Source: JBGTFE01 sp049799955 (GTDB lineage Bacteria; Acidobacteriota; Blastocatellia; Pyrinomonadales; Pyrinomonadaceae). Taken from it: DNA of 64,000 bases. Numbering within the stretch: the stretch's first letter is position 1; each line of letters begins with the position of its first letter. The position numbers and the translations under genes are program-made. Shown in pieces: positions 8,753 through 18,066 of this stretch. The stretch covers positions 99,010 through 163,009 of the forward strand of contig JBARIW010000077.1 in the NCBI GenBank assembly GCA_049799955.1, read 5' to 3'. The notes beneath the pieces were generated by a model. It was not told where the DNA came from. It did not search any database and saw nothing but the letters and a program-made list of their open reading frames with translations.

Positions 8753-9798
8753 GCGACCTCCAGTAAGGCTTGTCCCATCCGGTCAAGCCTGATGATTTTA
8801 TCACTTAAACCCGCTTCGACAACAGCGCCCGGCATTCCGTAAACTACGCAGGTTTCTTCGGCTTCGACAAAAATCGTCCCGTTGCGAGCCTTTATCCAAG
8901 CCGCGCCCGTTCTGCCGTCAGCGCCCATTCCGGTCATCACGACGCCGAGCGCGCGTTCGCCGAAAATTTCCGCCGCCGATTGAAATAATACATCAACCGC
9001 CGGGCGATGCTGCGTGTCGAGCGGTCGAAGACTCAAATGCGCGAACACTCTCCCATTCATTCGGCGCTTAAAACTGAGATGTTTTCCGGCAGGCGCGAGC
9101 AAGGCTAATCCGGCGCGCATCTCGTCGCCTTCTCTGGCTTCGCGGACTTCAATCGCGGAAATCTCGTTTAATTTTTCGGCATACATCGCCGTATAACCGA
9201 CCGGCATATGCAGAACAATCGCAATCGGCACGGGGAAATCCGCCGGAATCTGCGGAATCAAAAATCGCAAAGCCTGCGGTCCGCCCGTCGAGATTCCGAT
9301 AACAATCGCGTCAAACTGATTTTTGCGCGACTCGTTTGAAACAGTAATCGTTTCGGCTCGCTGCCCGGATTCCGGCTCCAAATGCAGATTTCCCGCGTGC
9401 ACACTTGCCGCCGTTTTAATTTTTTCGATAAGCTCGCTGCGCACTTCAAAAATCTTTTCCGTGGCAAGCGCCGTCGGTTTCTGTACAAAATCAATCGCGC
9501 CGGCATCGAGCGCGGCAAGCGTTTCGGCGCTGTTTTCGTCCGCCGAGCTCATCATCACAATCGGCAGCGCGCGTCGCCGCATCTGTTCGCGGACAAATCC
9601 GATTCCGTCGAGTTCGGGCATCATCAAATCCGAAGTAACGACATCGGGACGCAGTTTTTCGACCAATTCGAGCGCCTCGCGTCCGTCTCGCGCCGCGCCG
9701 ACGACTTCCAGATGCGGGCTGTATGAAAGCATTTCGCGCACGACTTTCCGCACATACGCGGAATCATCGACAATCAAAACCCGAATTATTCTGTTCAA
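8749..9798 (-). CDS. cheB: Chemotaxis protein-glutamate methylesterase CheB
   Basis: A 349-residue protein with a receiver domain (1-120, phospho-acceptor D57 in TSDLMMPELDG) joined to a CheB methylesterase domain (about 160-349). The catalytic triad regions are visible: GISTGGPQAL (Ser), IAIVLHMPVGYTA (His) and MTGMGADGRTGA (Asp). CheB removes methyl groups from receptor glutamates and resets adaptation, opposing the adjacent CheR. Normal length for the family. The 64-base gap to cheR is the largest inside the operon and could hold an internal promoter, though none is obvious. Confidence 0.95.
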   Translation of the reverse strand: MNRIIRVLIVDDSAYVRKVVREMLSYSPHLEVVGAARDGREALELVEKLRPDVVTSDLMMPELDGIGFVREQMRRRALPIVMMSSADENSAETLAALDAGAIDFVQKPTALATEKIFEVRSELIEKIKTAASVHAGNLHLEPESGQRAETITVSNESRKNQFDAIVIGISTGGPQALRFLIPQIPADFPVPIAIVLHMPVGYTAMYAEKLNEISAIEVREAREGDEMRAGLALLAPAGKHLSFKRRMNGRVFAHLSLRPLDTQHRPAVDVLFQSAAEIFGERALGVVMTGMGADGRTGAAWIKARNGTIFVEAEETCVVYGMPGAVVEAGLSDKIIRLDRMGQALLEVA

Positions 9799-9862
9799 AT
9801 CAACCCCCTTGAATCTGCCAATACAACTTTGAATATACGAAATAGATTTTTATAACGCCAAT

Positions 9863-10705
9863 TTATTTTCGTTTTACATAAACAAAAGCGCTGCCGACTT
9901 CTTCAAGCTCAAAATCGTCCGTAACTTTTAAAAGCGATTCAGCCGCGCCGACAAATAGAAACGCCGGAACATACATTTTTTCCGCGAAAGACGCGACAAC
10001 GCGCCGCACCATTTCGGGCGAAAAGTAAATAAAAACATTGCGGCAAAAAATGAGCGAAACGCTTGCGAGGCTTTCCGTTTCGCTCGTTTCAAGAAGATTC
10101 GCCTGCGTCCAACTGATTTTTTTGCTCAAACCGGGCGCGACGCGCCATTCTTTTCCGTCGGGCGTAAAATATTTTTCCTTCAAATTTGCCGGAAGCGCGC
10201 GAAACGACCTTTCCCGGTAACTGCCCTTCTGCGCGCGTTCGAGCGCCGCGCTGCTCGCGTCCGACGCATAAATTTTGATGTCGGCGCGTTCAAACCAGCC
10301 GTCTTCATTCAGCCGCATCGCAATCGTCAAAGGTTCTTCGCCGGTCGCGCAAGCCGCGCTCCAGATACGAATCGGCGCGTTCGGGTTCTTTTCCAATAAA
10401 CCCGGTATAACTTCTTCCGCCAACCCGTGAATCTGGTCCATTTCGCGCCAGAAATAAGTTTCCTGCACGCTTAGCGCGTTGACGACGTTTCGCCATTCTC
10501 CGGCGGAATCGGCGTCGTATTTGAGCAAATAAAAATAATCGAGAAACGAATCGAAACCGCGCTCGATGATAAGCGGAGTCAGTTTATCGGCAAGCAGATT
10601 AATTTTTGAATCGTCAAAAAAAAGCCCGACGCGCTCGTGAATCAAATCGCGCAGAAGTGTTTCCGCGCCGCGGCGCACACCTGAAATATCCGAATTAAAC
10701 CCCAT
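9863..10705 (-). CDS. cheR: Chemotaxis protein methyltransferase CheR
   Basis: A 280-residue SAM-dependent methyltransferase that methylates receptor glutamates. The N-terminal helical domain (1-85) is followed by the SAM-binding fold with WSAACATGEEPLTIA (about 115-130), YASDAS and LIFCRNVFIYF. There is no C-terminal TPR extension and no pentapeptide-binding signature was identified. The soluble receptor of the operon lacks an obvious CheR-tether pentapeptide, so methylation would be by direct binding. The stop of the PAS-HEAT gene lies six bases upstream of this start. Confidence 0.94.
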   Translation of the reverse strand: MGFNSDISGVRRGAETLLRDLIHERVGLFFDDSKINLLADKLTPLIIERGFDSFLDYFYLLKYDADSAGEWRNVVNALSVQETYFWREMDQIHGLAEEVIPGLLEKNPNAPIRIWSAACATGEEPLTIAMRLNEDGWFERADIKIYASDASSAALERAQKGSYRERSFRALPANLKEKYFTPDGKEWRVAPGLSKKISWTQANLLETSETESLASVSLIFCRNVFIYFSPEMVRRVVASFAEKMYVPAFLFVGAAESLLKVTDDFELEEVGSAFVYVKRK

Positions 10706-10711
10706 GCTCGA

Positions 10712-12727
10712 TTATGCCTTTAGCTCGCTCAAAACTTCCCTTGCCGCCGCGCGAACCTGTTCCGCCGCATCCTTTTCTGCCATTTCAATCAAAATTTCGC
10801 GGCTCGCTTCATCCCGCGAAATGCCCAGAGCGCGAACCGCAAAATATCGCGTCCAGTCATCCGCATCCAGTAACGCGTCGCGCAAAGCGGCAACGGATTC
10901 ATCGTTTTTAACCTGCGCCAGAGCCTTCGCCGCCGCTTCTCTTTCGCGCGAAGAACCTTCTTTTAAAAAATGAATCAGCGTCGAAACGGCGCGTTCGTCG
11001 TCAATATTCGGCAGCTGTTCGATTGCCGCACGCCGCACGCGCTCGTTCGTGTCCTCACAAGACTCAAAAATCGCCTGTTCAAATCCTTTCGCGCCGAAAT
11101 AACCGACCACCCGAATTGCCGCTTCCCGAACGTTCGCGTCCGAATCAGCCGGCAAATTACACAAAACCGGAACCGTTTCGGGATGCGCAAGCGATTTCAG
11201 CGCGCCGGCAGCGGATTGTCGGGAAGCCGCATCGCCGTTTTTCAGCAGTTCGACGAGCGGCTCAAAAGCCCTTGCATCACCGATTTGCCCTAAAACCCGC
11301 GCGGCTGTCCGGCTCACTTCCGCATCGCCCGTTTCGAGCAATTCAATCAATAAACCGACGGCGGCTTTGCCATGTCGCGCCAGCGCCCGGGCGACTTCTT
11401 CGCGCACGTTTTCATTTTCAAGCAGCGTCGCAAATGTTTCTCTGATTCGTTCATCGTCAAACCAGCCGCCGAGACGCGCGAGCGCGGTTAAATCCGTTTC
11501 ATTAGAATTATTCAATGCTTCGAGCAGATTCGATTTTCCGTCTTCACCGATTGCCTTTCGCGCCTGTTCAACAATGCTTTCGCTTTTCGCAAAATCGTTT
11601 TCGAAACGCTCAAACAGCGAGGCGAGTGAGCGAGCGACGGCAATCGCCGAAACTTTATCTTCATTTAATAAATTAACGAGCGGCGAAACGATTTCCTCGT
11701 TTCCGATTGAGCCGAGCGTTTCGACGGCGGCTTGGCGCAAAAAATCGTCGCTCAAAAGCGGCAGAATACGCGTCGCGGCTCGCTCGTCGGCGATTTCCCG
11801 CAGCGCGTCGAGCGCGACGAACGACAAAAAGAAATCGCGCGTTTCGGCAATTTTAAGAAGCGGCTCGACGGCGTCGCTCGCTTTTAACTTTCCGAGCGCT
11901 TCGATGACGTGATAGCGGACGTTTGTGTTTTCATCTTCGAGCGCCGCGAGCAAAGCGGGAATCGCCTGCGCGTCGTTTTGCTCTCCGAGCGTCAGCGCCG
12001 CCTGCATTCGCAAATCGGCGTCGTCTCCGTGCAAAAACTCGACGAGCGTTTCGGTCGTTTTTACCGAAGTCGCCTGCAAAACCTGCAAGGCGCTGTTTAA
12101 GACGCCGAAATCGAAATGCTGTTCACGCATCGCACGCAAAAGCGCGGCTATCGCTTCGGGCGCGGCGCGGCGCGATAAGCTTTCGACCAGCTTGCGGCGC
12201 ACGCGCCAGTTTTTATCTCCGAGCGCGTCGATAATCGGCGCGGCGTTTTCTTCAACGAGATTTTCCGGTTCGCGCGAAATCGCCTTTGCCGCCTGCAAGC
12301 GAACGGCTTCATCCGCATCATTGAGCTGTTCGGCTAATTCGATTTCGCGCTCGATTCTTTCCGTAACGTCTTCGACCGTAACGATTAAACCGCGAATCGT
12401 TTCGTTTTCCTTGAGCGGCGCAATCGTTACGCGCTGGCGCATTTCCGCAAAGCGTTTCGACGCAGACAGCGGCGGGCAACAAATTAAAAACCGGTGAAAA
12501 GCGGGCGCGAGAATTTCAACCGTGCCTTCTTCCAAAACGCGCTGAAAACGCGGCAATAAACCGCGCTCTTCGAGATTCGAAATCGTCTCGACGAAGGATT
12601 TGCCGCGCGCGCTTTCGGCTGAAATTCCGGTCATCTGTTCGAGCGCGGCGTCCCAGACCTGCACGACGAATTTCGTGTCGGTCGTAAAAATCCCGATAAA
12701 ATTTTGCTTGTCGGAGTCAGAGTCCAT
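10712..12727 (-). CDS. PAS-HEAT repeat protein of the chemosensory operon
   Basis: A 671-residue protein. Residues 1-135 form a PAS domain ending in TVEDVTERIEREIEL. The rest (about 140-670) is an alpha-solenoid of roughly 15 HEAT/PBS-lyase-type repeats (LLEALEDENTNVRYHVIEAL, then ALGKL, AAARVLGQIGDARA). There is no catalytic domain, signal peptide or membrane span. HEAT solenoids bind proteins, and HEAT proteins are known in a few non-flagellar chemosensory clusters such as Myxococcus Che7. Its place between the receptor and cheR, with gaps of five and six bases, suggests a scaffold or signal-input adaptor for the receptor array. The PAS domain resembles that of the kinase at the end of the operon. 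Confidence 0.88.
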   Translation of the reverse strand: MDSDSDKQNFIGIFTTDTKFVVQVWDAALEQMTGISAESARGKSFVETISNLEERGLLPRFQRVLEEGTVEILAPAFHRFLICCPPLSASKRFAEMRQRVTIAPLKENETIRGLIVTVEDVTERIEREIELAEQLNDADEAVRLQAAKAISREPENLVEENAAPIIDALGDKNWRVRRKLVESLSRRAAPEAIAALLRAMREQHFDFGVLNSALQVLQATSVKTTETLVEFLHGDDADLRMQAALTLGEQNDAQAIPALLAALEDENTNVRYHVIEALGKLKASDAVEPLLKIAETRDFFLSFVALDALREIADERAATRILPLLSDDFLRQAAVETLGSIGNEEIVSPLVNLLNEDKVSAIAVARSLASLFERFENDFAKSESIVEQARKAIGEDGKSNLLEALNNSNETDLTALARLGGWFDDERIRETFATLLENENVREEVARALARHGKAAVGLLIELLETGDAEVSRTAARVLGQIGDARAFEPLVELLKNGDAASRQSAAGALKSLAHPETVPVLCNLPADSDANVREAAIRVVGYFGAKGFEQAIFESCEDTNERVRRAAIEQLPNIDDERAVSTLIHFLKEGSSREREAAAKALAQVKNDESVAALRDALLDADDWTRYFAVRALGISRDEASREILIEMAEKDAAEQVRAAAREVLSELKA

Positions 12728-12732
12728 TTGAT

Positions 12733-14910
12733 TTATTCGTTCTGAGATGAGCCGTTGTTTTTATCGCCTGACTCGTTTATCTTTTTTCTTTTCCCGCGCG
12801 GTTTTTCGCCGTTTTGAGCGGCGGCGGCAGGCGCGGCATTATTTGCGGCGTCATCAAAACCATTCATAATCGCTGAAAGCTCCTGCGCCTGTTCGAGCAA
12901 GCCGGTCGTTTCAACTAAAGTCGCCTGCACGCCGAGAGCGTTGCGCTCCGTGATATGGCGCACGCCCGAGAGCCGCTGCAAAATATTGTCCGCACCTGTC
13001 GAATGTTCGAGATTGGCGTGTGTGATTAATTTGATTTGCCCGGCGACATTGCCTGAAACGGAAGTCATTTCGCGCATCGCGCGGGTTTGCTCGCTCAAGG
13101 CTTTCGTCAACTGTTCGGACTGCTGGCGCATACTGACCGCGGCGGTCGAGATTTGCTTTGAAGCCGTCGCCTGCTCGCTCATCGCACGCATAACGCCCGC
13201 AATCATCGTCGTCAAACGTTCCGCTTCTTTGGAAACCTGCTCGCCGGCGGTTGACTGTTCGGCAAGAGCGCGCGTCGTCGTCGCCGCGCCGCGCCGCATC
13301 GATTCGACCGCCTGAACGATTTGACTGGCGGCGACGGCTTGTTCGGACGCGGCTTTGCGAACCTGCCCGGCAACATTCGTCGTGCTTTGCGCGGCTTTGA
13401 TGATTTCCCTTGCGGCGCGCGCCTGTTCGTTCATCGCCTGCACGACCTCTTTCGTCGTTTTACGCATCTGCGACGCTGACTGGACGATTAATTGAACGGT
13501 TTTGGCTTGCTCATTCGTCGCGGCGGAAACTTCTTTCGACAATTTCGCCGTCGATTCGACCGACGACACGACCGCCTGACCGGCAGTGATTTGTTCTTCC
13601 GTCGCGCGCGAAATTTGCCCGACAATACCGGTCGTCTCGCGCACGCCCGACAATATTTTCTCCAAGCCTTTCAAGCCTTCTTCCGCCAGCCGGTTGCCTT
13701 CGTCGGCAACTTTAACTCCTTCGTTTGAAGCATTAACGGCGTCGAGAACCGATTCCTGCAAAGCGCGGATGATTAATGCAATATCGGCGGTCGCTTTTGC
13801 CGAGCGTTCAGCCAGATTGCGAATCTCTTCGGCGACGACGGCGAAACCGCGCCCGGCGTCTCCGGCGCGCGCGGCTTCAATCGAAGCGTTGAGCGAGAGC
13901 ATATTCGTCCGCTCGGCGATAATGTTAATCGTATCGACGATGCTGCCGATTTCGTTCGAGCGTTTGCCCATTTCCTTGATGACCGTCGCCGATTGCTGCA
14001 TCGAATCGCGAACGCGCGTCATGCCCTGAATCGATTTTTGCGCCATCGAGCCGCCTTCTTCGGTTTCGCGCGCCAGCCGCGTCGTGATGTCGTTGGCGTC
14101 TTTCGCCATCGTCGCCACCGAACGAATCGAGCGGTCCATTTGATTCGCCGTAGTCGCGGCGTTTGTCGCCGATTCGGTAATTCGCTCGGAGTTTTGCGCC
14201 ACGCTCTGCACCGAGCGCGCCAGTTCCTCGATTGCCGTCGCCACTTCCTCGACCGTTGCCGCCAGATTTTCGCTCATTGCGGTAACTTCTTCGATGGAAG
14301 CCGCCATTTCATTAATCGCGGCGGAAGTTTCTTCCGTCGCAACGTTCAAATCATCGGCGCTGTTCGCCAGACCGGAGGTTGAGCGCGACATTTCCTCAAT
14401 CGTCGCCGCCGTTTCATTGATAGAAGACGTAAGCGCTTCGGTGTCTTCGCTGACGTTTCGGATTGAAGCCGCGATTTCAATCATCGCGCTCGTCGTCTCT
14501 TCGGCGGAAGTCGTCATTTCCTGCGCCGAGCCGATTACGTTTTGAATCGAAGTCGCCATTTCTTCAATCGCGGTCGAGGTTTCGGCGATTGAAGAAGCGA
14601 GACTCGCAGTGTTTGCCGAAACCTGTTCAATCGAAGCGGCGGTTTCGTTGATTGATGAAACCATCTGCTCGGTCGAATTGGCGACGGACGACGCCTGCGT
14701 CGCCGTTTCCTTGAGCGAAGCCGCCATTTCATTGACATTGCTGACGACATCGTCCAGCGAACCAAGCTGCTCGCCCGCGCCTTCGCTAACTTCGTCGGCA
14801 ATACGTTTGATTTCATTGGCGCGAACGATTACGTCGGCTGACTGCCGCCTTAGGCGAGTAATATCGTCGTCAGAATTTTTCGCTTTTTTGTTTTTTGTAC
14901 TCGTAGCCAT
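12733..14910 (-). CDS. Soluble methyl-accepting chemotaxis protein
   Basis: A 725-residue receptor made almost entirely of Ala/Ser/Thr/Glu-rich heptads. The conserved signalling tip (IIAERTNMLSLNASIEAA, then RAGDAGRGFAVVAEE) lies at about 328-365, almost exactly mid-protein, so the coiled-coil hairpin has arms of over 300 residues. There is no transmembrane helix, HAMP or ligand-binding domain, hence a cytosolic receptor like FrzCD of Myxococcus. Both ends are basic (TKNKKAKN near the N terminus, KPRGKRKK near the C terminus). It signals through CheW to CheA, encoded just upstream. Antisense open frames here are shadows of the repetitive coding sequence. Confidence 0.95.
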   Translation of the reverse strand: MATSTKNKKAKNSDDDITRLRRQSADVIVRANEIKRIADEVSEGAGEQLGSLDDVVSNVNEMAASLKETATQASSVANSTEQMVSSINETAASIEQVSANTASLASSIAETSTAIEEMATSIQNVIGSAQEMTTSAEETTSAMIEIAASIRNVSEDTEALTSSINETAATIEEMSRSTSGLANSADDLNVATEETSAAINEMAASIEEVTAMSENLAATVEEVATAIEELARSVQSVAQNSERITESATNAATTANQMDRSIRSVATMAKDANDITTRLARETEEGGSMAQKSIQGMTRVRDSMQQSATVIKEMGKRSNEIGSIVDTINIIAERTNMLSLNASIEAARAGDAGRGFAVVAEEIRNLAERSAKATADIALIIRALQESVLDAVNASNEGVKVADEGNRLAEEGLKGLEKILSGVRETTGIVGQISRATEEQITAGQAVVSSVESTAKLSKEVSAATNEQAKTVQLIVQSASQMRKTTKEVVQAMNEQARAAREIIKAAQSTTNVAGQVRKAASEQAVAASQIVQAVESMRRGAATTTRALAEQSTAGEQVSKEAERLTTMIAGVMRAMSEQATASKQISTAAVSMRQQSEQLTKALSEQTRAMREMTSVSGNVAGQIKLITHANLEHSTGADNILQRLSGVRHITERNALGVQATLVETTGLLEQAQELSAIMNGFDDAANNAAPAAAAQNGEKPRGKRKKINESGDKNNGSSQNE

Positions 14911-14916
14911 AATATT

Positions 14917-15384
14917 TTAATTTTCCACCTCGGTTTCGATTTCTTCCGCCGTTTTAACCACTTCCGCTAAATTTAAAAGCAAAATCAGCCTGTCGTCCAC
15001 GGTCGCAATCGCTTCAAGATATTTGCCGCTCGTCCCGCTTAAAGTCTCCGACGGCGGATTTATCGCCCCGGGCGGAATGCGTTTGAATTCGCGCGCCGCA
15101 TCGACTATTAAACCGATATTTCGTCCTCCGACATTGACGACGACAAGGCGCGCGCGCAAGTCGTATTCGATTTTCGGAAAGCCGAAACGCGTTCGCAGAT
15201 TGATTGCCGGAATAACCTGACCGCGCGAAAAAACGACGCCTTCGACCGCTTCGGCGGCATTCGGAACGGGCGTAATATGTTCAATCATTTCAAGCTGCTG
15301 AACGTCTTTACCCGGAATGGCGTAAGTCGTTCCGGCAAGCTCAAACAGGACAAACGAATTTTCATTAATCTGGTCGTAATTCAT
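14917..15384 (-). CDS. cheW: Chemotaxis coupling protein CheW
   Basis: A 155-residue single CheW domain (FVLFELAGTTYAIPGKDVQQ, then PAINLRTRFG and IGLIVDAAREF). It links the receptor tip to the CheA P5 domain. Its start overlaps the end of cheA by four bases, and it lies six bases before the receptor gene. Length is normal; the acidic tail is short. Confidence 0.93.
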   Translation of the reverse strand: MNYDQINENSFVLFELAGTTYAIPGKDVQQLEMIEHITPVPNAAEAVEGVVFSRGQVIPAINLRTRFGFPKIEYDLRARLVVVNVGGRNIGLIVDAAREFKRIPPGAINPPSETLSGTSGKYLEAIATVDDRLILLLNLAEVVKTAEEIETEVEN

Positions 15385-17339
15385 ACTTTTTGCTTCAGCC
15401 TGCGCGTTATCGCCGCCACGTCCAGAATCAGCACGACGCGCCCGTCGCCGAGCTCGGTCGCGCCGCTGATTCCCGCAACTTGCGCGAGCGGGTCGTTGAT
15501 AGCTCTGATAACGATTTCGCTTTGCCCGATTATTTTATCAACCGCGATGCCGACCGCCTGTTTGCCTTCGCCGACGACAAAAGCGTGAAACGCGCCGCAC
15601 GCCTTTTCTTCGAGCGCAAACAGACGCGCGAGCCGGACAATCGGCAGAGCCGCGCCGCGATATTCGATAACTTCGTTATTTTCAAACTTACGAACCGCGC
15701 CCGGTTCGATTTCGATGACTTCACGAACATTCGACTGCGGAACGGCAAATCGCTCGCGGTCGACAACGACTATAAACGCGTCGGCAATCGCCAGCGTAAG
15801 TGGTAATTGTATCCGAAATTTCGTTCCTTTGTCCGTTTCGGTTTCGAGTTTGATGACGCCGCCAAGCTCTTCGACCGTTCGCCCGACGACATCCATCCCG
15901 ACGCCGCGCCCGCTGGTTTTGTCGGCTTCTTCTCTGGTCGAAAAACCCGGCGCGCAGAGAATTTCGAGCAAAGTCGCTTCGTCCAAATCTTCATTTGTGT
16001 TTAATAATCCGCGTTTTCGCGCTCGTTTGGCGACTTCTTTCCGGTCGATTCCGCGCCCGTCGTCGCTTATTTCAATCTCAATCATTTCGCCGACGGTCGC
16101 CGCGTGAAGCCGGATTTTTCCTTCGGGCGGTTTGCCTTTGGCTTCGCGCGCTTCGGTTTCTTCGATGCCGTGCGAAACGGCGTTTCTGACGAGATGCAGC
16201 AAGGGATTGAGCATTCTTTCGACAAGCAGTTTGTCGATTTCGGTGTTTTCGCCCGTTATTTCAAGCTGAATTTTTTTGCCCGTTTCTCTGGCTGAATCGC
16301 GCACGGCAAACTGCATCCGCTCGAAAATCTCTCCAATCGGAATCATCCGCACGCGCATTACGCCGTCGCGCAAGCTTCGAAGCTGTCGCTCGATGGCGTG
16401 ATTAATTTCCTGCAAACTGCGCCATTCGCCGCTCGGCAGTTTATTTTCGATGTGCTTGATTTGTTCGGCGAGCCGGGCGCGGCTGATGACGAGCTCGCCG
16501 ACCATCAGCATCAATTCGTCGAGCCGCGACAAATCGACGCGCACGACGTTTGACTGACCGAACAAACCGGATTTTTGAGATTCGGAAGCCTGCGTTTCTA
16601 TTTTGAATTCCGTTTCCTGCGCCGCGCTTTCGATTTTCCCGAAACTTATACCGTCGGCTTTCCAATCCTGAAAAACGCTTTCGTCCGCACCGGTTTCGAC
16701 GACGAATTCAAAGGCGATTTTGCCGCCTTCACGAACTGCGGGCGTCGACTTTTGAATCGCGCCGATTGACTGAAGGCGCTCGCGCACGCTGTTGACGTTG
16801 ATGCCGCGCTCGGCAAACTCGGGCGCAGACGCGAATGTAAAAAGATACTTTGAAGTTTGGGTTGAAGCTTTTTGATTTTGAACCGGTTTGCTTTCCGGCG
16901 GCTGACTGCCTTCGCTCGTTTCCGCATCGGGCGTAAAAGATTCGAGCAAATTTATTTCAGCGCCGATTGGCGGAATTTCGCCGTTTGCGCGACGCGCGTT
17001 GACGATTTCTTCGAGTTTTTTTGTGCTCTCGATTAAAGCGTTCACGCCTTCTTCGGTGCAATCGGCTTGCCCGTCGCGCAACAGGCGCAGATAGCTTTCC
17101 ATATAATGCGCGAGCGTTTCGGCTGCCGCCACATTTGCCATCGCCGAAATGCCTTTAATCGTATGAAAGCTGCGGAAAAGCTCGTTGAGAATGTTTTTTT
17201 CGATTGTCCGACCTGCCGCCAGCGCGTCTTCGAGCGCGAGTAAGTTTCGCCTGATGCTGCGCAGATGCTCATCCGATTCGGCGTAGTAATCGTCGAGAAA
17301 CTGCTCAAAAAACTGCGCGTTAAATTCACTTTCGGGCAT
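15381..17339 (-). CDS. cheA: Chemotaxis histidine kinase CheA
   Basis: A 652-residue kinase with the full CheA layout. The Hpt domain (1-115) has FRSFHTIKG with phospho-acceptor His59. A P2-like response-regulator docking domain lies at about 165-245. The P3 dimerisation helices follow (VGELVISRARL), then the P4 HATPase (LLHLVRNAVSHGIE, DDGRGID, GRGVGMDVV) and the P5 CheW-like domain (about 510-640). It takes receptor input through CheW and phosphorylates CheY and CheB. Unlike Myxococcus FrzE there is no fused receiver; the receivers are separate genes on both sides of the operon. Confidence 0.95.
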   Translation of the reverse strand: MPESEFNAQFFEQFLDDYYAESDEHLRSIRRNLLALEDALAAGRTIEKNILNELFRSFHTIKGISAMANVAAAETLAHYMESYLRLLRDGQADCTEEGVNALIESTKKLEEIVNARRANGEIPPIGAEINLLESFTPDAETSEGSQPPESKPVQNQKASTQTSKYLFTFASAPEFAERGINVNSVRERLQSIGAIQKSTPAVREGGKIAFEFVVETGADESVFQDWKADGISFGKIESAAQETEFKIETQASESQKSGLFGQSNVVRVDLSRLDELMLMVGELVISRARLAEQIKHIENKLPSGEWRSLQEINHAIERQLRSLRDGVMRVRMIPIGEIFERMQFAVRDSARETGKKIQLEITGENTEIDKLLVERMLNPLLHLVRNAVSHGIEETEAREAKGKPPEGKIRLHAATVGEMIEIEISDDGRGIDRKEVAKRARKRGLLNTNEDLDEATLLEILCAPGFSTREEADKTSGRGVGMDVVGRTVEELGGVIKLETETDKGTKFRIQLPLTLAIADAFIVVVDRERFAVPQSNVREVIEIEPGAVRKFENNEVIEYRGAALPIVRLARLFALEEKACGAFHAFVVGEGKQAVGIAVDKIIGQSEIVIRAINDPLAQVAGISGATELGDGRVVLILDVAAITRRLKQKV

Positions 17340-17361
17340 AAAGTTGATGGTCGCTTTCGAG

Positions 17362-17733
17362 TTAACCGTTTGCCAGCAATTTGCCGGCTTGTTCGACCAA
17401 ATCCTGCGGCGTAAAAGGTTTGGTCAGATAAACGTTCGCGCCCGCGTTCAGAGCCTGCGCGCGGCTCGCTTCATCGCCTCTGGTCGTAACGACACAAATC
17501 GGAATCCGGCTGTAAACCTGATGCCCGCGCACAAATTCAATGACCTCGATGCCGTGTATGTCCGGCATATTTAAGTCTAAAAACATCAGGCTCACAGGCG
17601 CGAGCGCGAGCCGTTCAATGGCTTCAAGTCCATTGTTCGCCTCCTCAAACTCGACATCGCGCAAGCCTCTCAGCGACGAAATCATCATTCGCCTAATCGT
17701 CGGTGAATCGTCGACCACCAGAATTCTTTTCAT
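17362..17733 (-). CDS. cheY: CheY-like response regulator, first gene of operon
   Basis: A 123-residue receiver domain (VVDDSPTIRRMM, phospho-acceptor D53 in FLDLNMPDIHG, Thr in VVTTRGD, Lys in LTKPFT). It is 22 bases before cheA and is the first gene of the ten-gene operon. Closest in style to CheY proteins that bind a motor or another output directly. The other CheY of the operon, near 8.5 kb, is clearly different in sequence, so the two are not a recent duplicate. Confidence 0.9.
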   Translation of the reverse strand: MKRILVVDDSPTIRRMMISSLRGLRDVEFEEANNGLEAIERLALAPVSLMFLDLNMPDIHGIEVIEFVRGHQVYSRIPICVVTTRGDEASRAQALNAGANVYLTKPFTPQDLVEQAGKLLANG

Positions 17734-18066
17734 GAGCTTGTATACTTATCCAAAACGAAACTTCGGCGGCTCTTTACCTGTAAAAATGAAGATAAAAAAC
17801 TTTTTTAAGTAAAGAATTTTAACATTAGGGCTTTATTTTAACAACTCTTATATTTTGACGAAATACGCCTCTGAAGCTTTGTCTTAGACCGAACGTATTT
17901 CTCGCAAAACCGTTTACACAGCCGCAGGCGTGCCCGTCATACGCCGGCGCAAAATGAGAAATGGTCGGCGAGTTTGGATGTTCTGAATTGTTGTCGGATA
18001 ATATCAATTATCCGGAGAGAACGGTTTCAGCCGTTCAGATTTTTGTTATTTGCCCGGGGTAAATTC
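17734..18066. other. Divergent intergenic region, cheY operon and trxC
   Basis: This 333-base gap must hold the promoter of the ten-gene chemosensory operon (leftward) and that of trxC (rightward). No convincing -35/-10 pair is visible in either direction. It contains an AT-rich part (17790-17860) and a short hairpin near 18019. No quasi-palindromic word repeat is present. Confidence 0.5.
18019..18045 (+). terminator. Terminator-like hairpin in the trxC leader
   Basis: GAACGG (18019-18024) pairs with CCGTTC (18031-18036) across a TTTCAG loop and is followed by AGATTTTTG. It lies about 22 bases before the trxC start, so it could attenuate trxC or end a short upstream transcript. The stem is short, so the call is weak. 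Confidence 0.35.

Noticed and set aside
11023..12497. Plus-strand open frames opposite the HEAT repeat gene
   Set aside because: Shadows of repetitive GC-rich codons; the minus-strand protein has clear domains.
12941..14920. Several long plus-strand open frames opposite the receptor gene
   Set aside because: They mirror the repetitive Ala/Ser/Thr codons of the receptor, have no ribosome-binding sites and resemble no family.
15381..17339. FrzE-like CheA with fused receiver
   Set aside because: The protein ends with the CheW-like domain; the receivers are separate genes.
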